From contig JABMPV010000343.1 in the NCBI GenBank assembly GCA_013202595.1, positions 1-5,178 of the forward strand: 5,178 nt of DNA. The letters run 5' to 3'. The stretch comes from a bacterium (GTDB taxonomy: Bacteria > Actinomycetota > Acidimicrobiia > Spongiisociales > UBA11373). Each line of letters opens with the position of its first letter. Positions within the stretch are counted from its first letter, which is position 1. Below the pieces are notes generated by a model, which worked only from the letters and a program-made list of their open reading frames with translations, had not been told where the DNA came from and did no database searches. This document shows positions 1 through 5,178 of the stretch, in pieces. The translations under genes and the position numbers were made by a program.

Positions 1-936
1 GAGCCCGGCCATCTCCATCTGCTTCACCAGCGTCTCCTTGGTGACCCGAACCCCCATCGAGGTCAACTCGTGACGCCGCTTTGTGACTGGGTTCCAAACC
101 AGGATGTCGCCGTTGAGCCCATGGGCGGGCCGACCGTCGTGCATCGTGACGTCTGTGATCCAGTCGTCGTAGTCGGCGGCCCGGTTCTCGTGCGGATACC
201 CGTCTGCGAGTGTGTAACCGATACCGGTGATGAACACCGCCGGATACTCCTGGATGACCCTCGTCTCGCGCTGCTTACGGGGGAGATCCGGATACATCTC
301 CAGAATCTCCTCGGCATGCAGGAAAGTCAACTCATCGGGGAACTCCTGATACCCGGCGGCCGCCAACTGCGGGAACAGCTCCTGAGCATGCCGCCCGGCG
401 CCCACCAGCACGGACCAGATCTTGCGCACGACGTCATGCAGAAACTCGAGGTTGCGGTCTTCGGCAGAGATCACCCGTTCCCAGTCCCACTGATCCACAT
501 AGCTGCTGTGGTCGTGATCCAAGAAATAGTCCTTGCGGATCGCCTTCATGTCGGTATTGATGCCCTCACCAACAGAACAACCGAACTGGGCAAGGGCGGC
601 ACGCTTCCACTTGGTCGCTGCCTGGACCACCTGAGCGTTGAGACGGGGCTCGATGCCCAGCCCGGCGGGGAACTCGACCGGGGTTCGCGAACCATCGCGA
701 TCCAGCATGTCGTTGACGCCGCTCTCCCTGGTCACGATCAACGGCACCTGAACCATCTGGAGGTTCAGCTCCCGGCTCAACCCCTCCTCGATATACCCCT
801 TAACCGCAAACAACGCCTCCATGGTCTCCATCGGAGAAAGCAGAGATGAGTAGTCGGTGGGCAGCACCTTGGCCACCTCTTCATAGGTGGAAATCCCGGG
901 CCCGGCCAGATCGGCCGTCTTGTCACCGTTTGACAC
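1..936 (-). CDS. asnA: Aspartate-ammonia ligase (asparagine synthetase A), 5' part; 3' end off the window
   Basis: Cytoplasmic AsnA makes asparagine from aspartate, ammonia and ATP, giving AMP and pyrophosphate; its fold is that of class II aminoacyl-tRNA synthetases. I translated the minus strand from GTG at 936; the frame stays open for 312 codons to position 1. Family hallmarks, judged from memory of E. coli AsnA, are TKWKR (108-112), MKAIR (130-134), YVDQWDWERV (146-155), a GIGYTLADGYPHENRAADYDDW-like stretch (238-259) and LNGDILVWNPV (274-284) followed by LTSMGVRV. D76, R134, Q149 and D151 align with substrate-site residues D46, R100, Q116 and D118 of the E. coli enzyme. About 55-60 C-terminal residues, including the GGGIGQSR-type motif, should lie beyond the left edge. 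The N-terminus is about 35 residues longer than in E. coli and recalls the longer Firmicutes-type form. GTG is chosen because of the excellent ribosome binding site; ATG at residue 36 is less likely. Identity is very secure. Confidence 0.95.
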   Translation of the reverse strand, partial: MSNGDKTADLAGPGISTYEEVAKVLPTDYSSLLSPMETMEALFAVKGYIEEGLSRELNLQMVQVPLIVTRESGVNDMLDRDGSRTPVEFPAGLGIEPRLNAQVVQAATKWKRAALAQFGCSVGEGINTDMKAIRKDYFLDHDHSSYVDQWDWERVISAEDRNLEFLHDVVRKIWSVLVGAGRHAQELFPQLAAAGYQEFPDELTFLHAEEILEMYPDLPRKQRETRVIQEYPAVFITGIGYTLADGYPHENRAADYDDWITDVTMHDGRPAHGLNGDILVWNPVTKRRHELTSMGVRVTKETLVKQMEMAGL

Positions 937-940
937 GGCA

Positions 941-948
941 ACCTCCTT
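941..948 (-). promoter_or_regulatory. Ribosome binding site of asnA
   Basis: On the minus strand this reads AAGGAGGT, a near-perfect Shine-Dalgarno sequence, 4 nt before the GTG at 936 (5 nt if the core AGGAGG is counted). It decides the GTG start over the internal ATG codons. No convincing -10/-35 pair is visible on the minus strand between here and 1031, so asnA's own promoter is not located. Confidence 0.85.
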
Positions 949-1031
949 TCCCGCTTGGCGGATTTCGTGTTGGTTGTGTCCCTCTTGGTGCGTTCATTCC
1001 GGTTGGACCCGCGCACTTCGAGCCCACGATT

Positions 1032-1058
1032 CCCATCGGTCGGCTGCGGACCGATGGG
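1032..1058 (-). terminator. Perfect 10-bp hairpin after the hydrolase gene, possible terminator
   Basis: CCCATCGGTC (1032-1041) and GACCGATGGG (1049-1058) form a perfect 10-bp stem with a 7-nt loop. It begins 4 nt past the hydrolase stop codon (1063-1065) on the minus strand and lies about 95 nt before asnA. No T-run follows on either strand, so a classical Rho-independent terminator is not fully supported. Hairpins without a U-tract are often proposed as terminators in high-GC bacteria. It could instead be an mRNA 3'-end stabiliser, an attenuating structure in front of asnA, or a protein-binding palindrome. Confidence 0.5.
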
Positions 1059-1062
1059 CCGC

Positions 1063-1809
1063 TCATGACTTCTGATCCCCGCCGGTTCGGAGCTCCCTGA
1101 TCTCGTCCATCACTTGGCGCTGAGTCACGAACCAGCCGAACGACGCCTCGATGACAGTGCGAGCCGCGTCATGGAGCTTCTGGCCAAGCATCGTCGCGAT
1201 GCCTTCATCGAGGAAGAAGACCGAGAAGTCGCGTACCGACGCGGCGATGCCGGTGGCGATGACACACGAGTTCGTGTTGACGCCCAACAGCAGGATCGAC
1301 TCGTGGCCTCCCGAACGGAGGATGAACTCGAGATCGGTACCCAGGAAGCAGTCGTATCGCTTCTTCGTCTCGACCGTGACGTCTCCATGTCGGAGGATGC
1401 CGGGCATCAGCTCGAGCCCGGGACGACCTTCGAGGTTATGTTCGGCGATGGCGCGCCGAGGGCTAGCAGGACGCTCTGCCTGGAACCGCCAGTAGGGATT
1501 GCTGAGGATCTCGGCGGGGTCCCGGTACGACGTGATCAGATGGACGACCGGGAGCCCGAGGCCGCGGTACTCATCGAGGATTGGCACGACTCGAGCGACC
1601 AGCGCTTCGGCGGCGTCGGCAGGGAGGGGCAGCGTCGCCACCTCCGGATCGAGATGGCCGCGATGCAGATCGATCGTTACGACCGCCGGATTCCTCAGCA
1701 AGGTCCGGAGAGCTTCTGCGGATTCGTCCACGAACTGCCTCTCCTCATCGTCCGCCGGTGGCAGCCGATCCGATCGGTCCCGTCGTTCCTCGGTGCCGAA
1801 GGCTGCCAT
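1063..1809 (-). CDS. Isochorismatase-fold cysteine hydrolase (amidohydrolase), substrate unknown
   Basis: 248 residues from ATG at 1809. The core is an isochorismatase-like alpha/beta fold with the D-K-C triad of the cysteine hydrolase branch (nicotinamidase, N-carbamoylsarcosine amidase, RutB): D47 in VVTIDLHRGHLD, K149 in VETKKRYDCFLGT and nucleophile C182 in LLGVNTNSCVIAT. The GVxTxxC turn normally carries the cis-peptide next to the nucleophile. These enzymes cleave amide or ureido C-N bonds through a cysteine acyl-enzyme, often releasing ammonia or carbamate; the substrate cannot be assigned. No signal peptide is seen, so it should be cytoplasmic. It is divergent from the ridA-ABC operon and shares its promoter region, suggesting a common pathway. 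The start is uncertain: no Shine-Dalgarno precedes 1809, and a GTG at 1731 (residue 27) has a good one, which would give 222 residues. The first 26 residues are highly charged and lie before the core fold. Family assignment is secure, function open. Confidence 0.9.
   Translation of the reverse strand: MAAFGTEERRDRSDRLPPADDEERQFVDESAEALRTLLRNPAVVTIDLHRGHLDPEVATLPLPADAAEALVARVVPILDEYRGLGLPVVHLITSYRDPAEILSNPYWRFQAERPASPRRAIAEHNLEGRPGLELMPGILRHGDVTVETKKRYDCFLGTDLEFILRSGGHESILLLGVNTNSCVIATGIAASVRDFSVFFLDEGIATMLGQKLHDAARTVIEASFGWFVTQRQVMDEIRELRTGGDQKS
1738..1746 (-). promoter_or_regulatory. Shine-Dalgarno-like GAGGAGAGG for an alternative hydrolase start at GTG 1731
   Basis: On the minus strand GAGGAGAGG is followed by a 6-nt spacer and GTG (1729-1731), in frame with the hydrolase at residue 27. 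The 1809 ATG has nothing comparable. The same bases encode acidic residues of the longer form (DDEER), so the match may be a by-product of coding. D47 would become residue 21, a usual distance for this family. Confidence 0.4.
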
Positions 1810-1811
1810 TT

Positions 1812-1824
1812 GTATACCATATAC
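1812..1824. promoter_or_regulatory. Candidate operator A, GTATA-CCA-TATAC inverted repeat at the hydrolase start
   Basis: GTATA (1812-1816) and TATAC (1820-1824) are perfect inverted arms around a 3-nt centre, just before the hydrolase ATG. Positions 1812-1819 (GTATACCA) repeat exactly at 1896-1903. On the minus strand the same bases include TATATG ending 8 nt before the ATG, which could act as a -10 for a leaderless hydrolase transcript; no good -35 is seen. Being A+T-rich in a GC-rich stretch supports a control site. The palindrome style resembles GntR-type operators, which is an inference. Confidence 0.5.
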
Positions 1825-1839
1825 TTTGTCTGTTCAGCG

Positions 1840-1849
1840 TGCACGTGCA
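1840..1849. promoter_or_regulatory. 10-bp perfect palindrome TGCACGTGCA in the divergent promoter region
   Basis: TGCACGTGCA is a perfect palindrome between the two GTATACCA sites. It is flanked by CTGTT (1830-1834) and AACAG (1853-1857), complementary arms that are off-centre by about 2 nt. It may be a second regulator site or a chance feature. Confidence 0.3.
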
Positions 1850-1863
1850 GGCAACAGAATCCT

Positions 1864-1893
1864 TTGTTAGCCTGTAGAGAGTGGGAGTAGGTT
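1864..1893 (+). promoter_or_regulatory. Possible promoter of the ridA-ABC operon
   Basis: TTGTTA (1864-1869) and TAGGTT (1888-1893) are separated by 18 bp. The -35 matches TTGACA at four of six positions; the -10 keeps the TAnnnT pattern. Transcription would start near 1900, inside candidate operator B, leaving a leader of about 25 nt before ATG 1926. The match is weak but its placement is sensible. Confidence 0.35.
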
Positions 1894-1905
1894 CGGTATA
1901 CCAAA
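1892..1905. promoter_or_regulatory. Candidate operator B, palindrome around GGTATACC
   Basis: TTCGGTATACCAAA pairs at six of seven positions around its centre, with a perfect GGTATACC core (1895-1902). It overlaps the expected transcription start of the ridA operon, the normal place for a repressor. It shares GTATACCA with operator A in the same orientation, 84 bp away. The TTTGGTATACCGAA form is like operators of FadR-type GntR repressors (inference from motif style only). Confidence 0.55.
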
Positions 1906-1915
1906 GGGCATCTAC

Positions 1916-1920
1916 GGAGG
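1916..1920 (+). promoter_or_regulatory. Ribosome binding site of the ridA-like gene
   Basis: GGAGG lies 5 nt before ATG 1926. It fixes this start over an in-frame GTG at 1881, whose reading would run through candidate operator B and this site. Confidence 0.8.
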
Positions 1921-1925
1921 TTGCG

Positions 1926-2378
1926 ATGGGAGAAACCGGGCGTGTCGCCAAGCCACTTGCCAAGTACGCGCCGTACCGCCGAGCCGGCGATTTGGTCTTC
2001 CTCGCCGGCATCGTCGCTGCGGACCCTGACATCGGGAAGGTCGTCGAGGGGTATCAGGACCTTCCTGAGGAAGATCGTGAGAAGGCCGGATACACCGGCG
2101 ACATGTCGACCGACTCCAAGGAAGGCCCGATCGCCGCGCAGGCCTGGTACATCATGTCCCGCCTGCAGGAGACGGTGACCGATCTCGGCGGCACATTGGA
2201 GAACATCGTCTACGTGACGCAGTTCTTCAGGGATCTGCGGGACTTCCCCATCTACGACAGGATCCGATCCACCTTTTTCGATGTTCTCCCGGCCAGCACC
2301 GTCGTCGAGGTCAAGGAGCTTCTTCCAACACCCGTGAGCCGCCTCGAGGTCCAGGCAGTTGTCTACCTCCCCGAGTGA
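1926..2378 (+). CDS. RidA/YjgF/UK114-family protein without the catalytic arginine
   Basis: 150 residues, a little longer than the usual 125-130. Family features are RAGDLVFLAGIVA (19-31), the IAAQAWYIMSRLQETVTDLGGTLENIV-type helix and turn (about 69-95), YVTQFFRDLRDFPIYDRIRSTFF (96-118) and the C-terminal strand RLEVQAVVY (139-147). True RidA proteins deaminate 2-aminoacrylate and related enamines or imines using an arginine in a PAR motif (R105 in E. coli); here the motif is PAS (122-124), so S124 replaces it. About 30 residues (roughly 34-66, acidic, with GYTGDMSTDSKEG) form an insertion compared with short RidA. Likely a cytoplasmic trimer with subunit-interface ligand sites, as known for the family. 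First gene of the operon, 6 nt before the ATPase gene. It may act on a catabolic intermediate, as RutC does in uracil breakdown, but without the arginine the chemistry must differ or it may only bind a ligand. Family call is secure, function unknown. Confidence 0.9.
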   Translation: MGETGRVAKPLAKYAPYRRAGDLVFLAGIVAADPDIGKVVEGYQDLPEEDREKAGYTGDMSTDSKEGPIAAQAWYIMSRLQETVTDLGGTLENIVYVTQFFRDLRDFPIYDRIRSTFFDVLPASTVVEVKELLPTPVSRLEVQAVVYLPE

Positions 2379-2384
2379 GTCTCA

Positions 2385-3917
2385 ATGACTTCTGACGATC
2401 CGGCCCCGTTTGTCGAGCTGCGAGAGGTGACGAAACATTACCCGGGCGTCACCGCACTCGACGCCGTCTCGCTCGACCTCCGACTCGGGGAAGTCCATGC
2501 CCTCGTCGGCGAGAACGGCGCCGGTAAGACCACGCTGACCGGTGTGCTGACGGGCGCGCTCCACGCGGACGCTGGAGAAGTGTTTGTCGCTGGCAAGTCC
2601 GTCAAGCTGGACAGCCCGGCGGCAGCGAGGAAGCTTGGGATCGTCGGGATCTCCCAGGAGCTGGCCATCGAGCCGTACTTAACGGTCTCGGACAACATCG
2701 TCCTGGGTCAGGAGCCAACGGTGGGGCCTGGACACCAGGTGCTCTCCCGCCGGCTGGCCGACAGCACCGCCACGCGGGCCCTGGCGAGTCTGGGTGCATC
2801 CGATGTCCCGCTCGGATCGACGGCAGGCCGGCTGTCGACAGCGAGGAAGCAGCTGGTGGAGATTGCCCGGGCCCTAGCCCTCGATGCGCGGGTGATCCTG
2901 ATGGACGAGCCGACCTCGTCGCTCCCGGGTAGCGATGCATCCAAGCTTCTGGAACTCATCCGGGAGCTGCGGGCGGACGCGAAGGCGATCCTCTTCATCT
3001 CTCACCGTCTCGAAGAGGTCATAGAAATCGCCGACCGGGTCACCGTCGTGCGAAGCGGCAGGAAGATCGCAACCCTCCCGATCGAGGAAGCCCCCATCGA
3101 CCGGATGATCGAGCTGATGGTCGGCCGATCCATCAAGGACTTCTTTCCGCCTCGTCGCTCGCTCCCCGGTGATGTCGTGCTCGAGATCGAAGGAATGAGC
3201 CGAGACCCGGAGTTCCATGACGTGAGTCTGTCGGTTCGAAGCGGTGAGATCCTCGGCCTGGCCGGCCTTGTAGGCGCGGGGCGAACCGAAGTCATGCGGG
3301 CGGTCGCCGGCGCCGATCCTCGTGACGCCGGCACGATTCGTCTCCATGGCGACGAACTAGATCCGGCTTCCCCCTCCGATTCGATCGCAGCGGGGATCGT
3401 CTACCTACCCGAGGACCGGACAGAGCAAGGGCTCGTCCTCACGATGTCCGTCCTCGAAAACATCGCCCTGCCTTCGATGGCCCGGCTCACCCAAGGGTGG
3501 GGACTACTGAGAAGGGCACGGGTGCAAGATCTCGGTCGGCAATGGTGCTCGAAGCTCGGCGTACGGGGACGGATCGAGGGTTCCGTTGCCAACCTCTCAG
3601 GAGGCAACCGCCAGAAGGTCGTCATCGCTAAGTGGGTAGCCACAACGCCCCAAGTGCTGATCTTCGATGAGCCAACTCGCGGCATCGACGTCGGAGCCAA
3701 ACGTGAGGTCTTCGAGGTTATGCACGAACTCGCCGCTGGCGGTGCAGCCATCGTCTTCGTCTCGTCGGAGATCCCCGAACTGATGAACGTCGCCCACAGG
3801 ATCATCGTGATGTCGGCGGGCCGCGTGACCGACGAACTCCAGGAGCACGAGTTCGACGAGGAACGGATTCTCACAGCGGCCTTCGCCGCGCACGTCGAGC
3901 GGAAGGCCCTCACCTAG
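2385..3917 (+). CDS. Two-domain ABC importer ATPase, RbsA/MglA (sugar-type) family
   Basis: 510 residues, the normal length for RbsA-like ATPases with two fused nucleotide-binding domains. Domain 1: Walker A GENGAGKTT (42-50), Q-loop Q91, signature LSTARKQ (150-156; non-canonical, as is usual in this family), Walker B ILMDEP (171-176) and H207 in FISHRLEE. Domain 2: degenerate Walker A-like GLVGAGRT (294-301) without the lysine, canonical signature LSGGNRQ (404-410), Walker B VLIFDEP (424-430) and SSE at 460-462, so serine replaces the switch histidine. This asymmetry, with one weakened site, is typical of the family. It powers uptake through the permease encoded 11 nt downstream, from the cytoplasmic side of the membrane. 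Such importers carry ribose, galactose, xylose, autoinducer-2 and, in related systems, nucleosides; the substrate is not readable from the ATPase. ATG 2385 has only a weak GAGTGAG upstream and probably relies on coupling to the ridA-like gene, whose stop is 6 nt away. Confidence 0.96.
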   Translation: MTSDDPAPFVELREVTKHYPGVTALDAVSLDLRLGEVHALVGENGAGKTTLTGVLTGALHADAGEVFVAGKSVKLDSPAAARKLGIVGISQELAIEPYLTVSDNIVLGQEPTVGPGHQVLSRRLADSTATRALASLGASDVPLGSTAGRLSTARKQLVEIARALALDARVILMDEPTSSLPGSDASKLLELIRELRADAKAILFISHRLEEVIEIADRVTVVRSGRKIATLPIEEAPIDRMIELMVGRSIKDFFPPRRSLPGDVVLEIEGMSRDPEFHDVSLSVRSGEILGLAGLVGAGRTEVMRAVAGADPRDAGTIRLHGDELDPASPSDSIAAGIVYLPEDRTEQGLVLTMSVLENIALPSMARLTQGWGLLRRARVQDLGRQWCSKLGVRGRIEGSVANLSGGNRQKVVIAKWVATTPQVLIFDEPTRGIDVGAKREVFEVMHELAAGGAAIVFVSSEIPELMNVAHRIIVMSAGRVTDELQEHEFDEERILTAAFAAHVERKALT

Positions 3918-3928
3918 GTGGTCGACCT

Positions 3929-4987
3929 ATGGAAGTTACCGAGCACTCCAGGAGCGAACCAGAAGTGAAATCGGCGATTGACCCCGATCAACAAGGACAG
4001 AAGCCGCCTCCCTCCCCGGGTGCAAGGAGGATCCTTGAGGCCGTCTGGAGCCGCCTACGGACCATCGACGTGCGCCAGATCGGCCTGCCGATCGCAGTCG
4101 TCGCACTCTTCGTCCTGTTCTCCTCCACCTCCGACGTGTTCCTGACCGCCCGAAACTTCCAGAACGTCTCGCTCCAGGCGGCGGCTCTCGCCCTTGTCGC
4201 CTTCGGCCAGGCCTTCGTCATCCTTGCGAGAGGACTCGACCTGTCGGTCGGCTCGACAGTTGCGTTCGTCAGCGTGGTCACTGGTCTCGTAATGGTTGAC
4301 GGGGGAGTACTCCTGGGCGTCCTTGCAGGGTTGGCCGCCGGTCTCGGGGTCGGCGTCGTGAACGGCTTGGTCGTCACGCGTCTGGGAGTTGTGCCCTTCG
4401 TCGGAACCCTTGCGATGCTCTCGATCGCATCCGGAGCGGCGCTCACCTTGGCCGGTGGGACCCCAATAGTGGGACTCCCCGAGTCCTTCACGACACTCGC
4501 CTCACAGCGCATCGTCGGTGTTCCATTGCCGGCAATCTTCGTGATCATCTGCTTCGGCGTAGCGTTCTTCTTTCTCCGGTCAACCCGATTCGGGCGCTAC
4601 ATCTACGCCATTGGAGGCAACCCGGAGGCTGCCCGGCTCTCCGGCATCAACGTGGCAACGATGACGGCACTCACTTACGTCATCTGTTCGCTGTTGGCGG
4701 CCTTCGGAGCTCTCATCCTGACCGCCCGTGTCGCATCCGGGCAGCCGACGCTCGGCGCCTCACTTGCCCTGGAATCCGTCGCGGCGGTTGTACTCGGCGG
4801 TGTCTCGCTCTTCGGCGGCCGAGGCTCGCTGTTCGGTGTGCTCATGGGCGTCGTCTTCGTGTCGGTGCTCGGTAACGGACTGAATCTCCTGAACGTCAGG
4901 TCATACACGCAGATGATAATTCTCGGGACTGCCCTGATAGCCGCCGTTGCTCTGGATAGGAGGTTGGCTCGACGAACGGGTGACTAG
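3929..4987 (+). CDS. ABC importer permease, RbsC family
   Basis: 352 residues, integral membrane. Hydrophobic segments lie near 51-67, 80-100, 107-125, 127-149, 154-177, 198-216, 245-267, 280-295, 299-322 and 327-343, which fits the about ten helices of RbsC-type permeases. Family motifs are ILARGLDLSVGS (98-109), the cytoplasmic coupling loop FGRYIYAIGGNPEAARLSGI (221-240), which contacts the ATPase, and ALESVAAVVLGGVSLFGGRGS (280-300). It should form a homodimer with the preceding two-domain ATPase and take substrate from an extracellular binding protein, which is not encoded in this window. The first 50 residues are polar and proline-rich (PPPSP at 26-30), longer than the usual RbsC tail, and probably cytoplasmic. 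AGGTGG (3916-3921), overlapping the ATPase stop codon, is a fair ribosome binding site 7 nt before ATG 3929, which supports this start and co-translation. Confidence 0.95.
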   Translation: MEVTEHSRSEPEVKSAIDPDQQGQKPPPSPGARRILEAVWSRLRTIDVRQIGLPIAVVALFVLFSSTSDVFLTARNFQNVSLQAAALALVAFGQAFVILARGLDLSVGSTVAFVSVVTGLVMVDGGVLLGVLAGLAAGLGVGVVNGLVVTRLGVVPFVGTLAMLSIASGAALTLAGGTPIVGLPESFTTLASQRIVGVPLPAIFVIICFGVAFFFLRSTRFGRYIYAIGGNPEAARLSGINVATMTALTYVICSLLAAFGALILTARVASGQPTLGASLALESVAAVVLGGVSLFGGRGSLFGVLMGVVFVSVLGNGLNLLNVRSYTQMIILGTALIAAVALDRRLARRTGD

Positions 4988-5015
4988 GGGCTCCGCCGAA
5001 GATGTCGCGCTGCGG

Positions 5016-5031
5016 GAGTCTTCAAGGACTC
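5016..5031 (+). other. Small hairpin in the 113-nt gap after the permease gene
   Basis: GAGTCT (5016-5021) pairs with GGACTC (5026-5031), one pair being a G-U wobble, around a TCAA loop. No T-run follows. It is too short and weak to call a terminator, so the operon may continue into the frame at 5101. Nothing else clear is seen in 4988-5100. Confidence 0.25.
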
Positions 5032-5100
5032 GGAAGAGGAGGCGGCTCTCACAGTCTGATCGCGGCAGGTTCCGCAGGGAAGACGGAAGGATGGTGAACC

Positions 5101-5178
5101 ATGAGTGATGTTGTTGTGAGCCTGAATCAGCAGCAGTTGGAGTTGGTGGAGAAGACGCTCGAACGGCTGGATGTGTCC
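5101..5178 (+). CDS. Start of an unrecognised gene; 26 codons visible, possible ribbon-helix-helix N-terminus
   Basis: ATG 5101 opens a frame that stays open to the window edge (26 codons). The visible residues begin MSDVVVSLNQQQLELV and continue with a charged amphipathic helix (EKTLERLDVS). There is no signal peptide, so this is not a typical start of a substrate-binding protein. A short hydrophobic beta-strand-like piece (VVVSL) followed by a helix recalls the N-terminus of Arc/MetJ-type ribbon-helix-helix DNA-binding proteins, but 26 residues are far too few to decide. The ribosome binding site is modest: GGAAGG at 5085-5090, 10 nt upstream. The gap to the permease gene is 113 nt, same strand. 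It could be a last gene of the operon or the first of the next unit. Confidence 0.6.
   Translation, partial: MSDVVVSLNQQQLELVEKTLERLDVS

Noticed and set aside
70..849. Long open plus-strand frame of 259 codons
   Set aside because: It lies antisense to asnA, whose protein matches its family throughout. The plus-strand product resembles no known family and is explained by high GC on the opposite strand.
1114..1890. Long open plus-strand frame of 258 codons
   Set aside because: It is antisense to the hydrolase, which carries the full D-K-C triad, and it runs through both candidate promoter sites.
1881..1925. GTG at 1881 as an upstream start for the ridA-like gene
   Set aside because: It would translate operator B and the GGAGG site; the added residues do not resemble RidA, and ATG 1926 has the good ribosome binding site.
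1063..2378. Calling the hydrolase and RidA-like genes rutB and rutC
   Set aside because: The other Rut genes are absent, the RidA-like protein lacks the arginine and has an insertion, and the transporter is not of the RutG type. Fold similarity alone does not justify the names.
2874..3347. Minus-strand open frames inside the ATPase gene (also 3401-3913) and the permease gene (3988-4548)
   Set aside because: They are shadows of the plus-strand genes, with arginine/serine-rich or otherwise low-quality translations and no ribosome binding support.
2534..3715. Degenerate second nucleotide-binding domain of the ATPase as a sign of damage
   Set aside because: Loss of the Walker A lysine and of the switch histidine in domain 2 is normal in RbsA/MglA-type ATPases, and the frame is intact.
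5091..5108. Five-codon mini-frame ATG GTG AAC CAT GAG TGA overlapping ATG 5101
   Set aside because: It could be a translational coupling leader, but such short frames occur often by chance and nothing else supports it.

Overview
GC-rich window with codon use and gene style of a high-GC bacterium. An actinobacterial or similar environmental lineage is my best guess; this is inferred from base composition only. There are no RNA genes, mobile elements or CRISPR arrays. It holds five clear genes, one further gene start at the right edge, and a divergent control region.

Layout. On the minus strand, positions 1-936 are the 5' part of asnA (ammonia-dependent asparagine synthetase). It has a strong ribosome binding site, and its 3' end lies beyond the left edge. 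Upstream of it, also on the minus strand, is an isochorismatase-fold cysteine hydrolase (1063-1809). A perfect 10-bp hairpin follows its stop codon and may separate it from asnA. From 1810 to 1925 is a compact divergent promoter region with two GTATACCA sites exactly 84 bp apart and a palindrome between them, as expected for a repressor-controlled pair of operons. On the plus strand follow a RidA/YjgF-family gene (1926-2378), a two-domain sugar-type ABC ATPase (2385-3917) and an RbsC-type permease (3929-4987), spaced 6 and 11 nt apart, clearly one operon. After a 113-nt gap a new frame starts at 5101 and runs off the window.

How they may work together. An RbsA/RbsC-type importer, a Rid protein and a cysteine hydrolase on one divergent control region look like an uptake and degradation system for a small nitrogen-containing compound. 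The hydrolase family often cleaves amide or ureido bonds and releases ammonia, and AsnA could use that ammonia. The substrate cannot be read from the sequence. No substrate-binding protein gene and no regulator gene is in the window. The RidA-like protein lacks the arginine that defines active RidA deaminases, so its role here is open.
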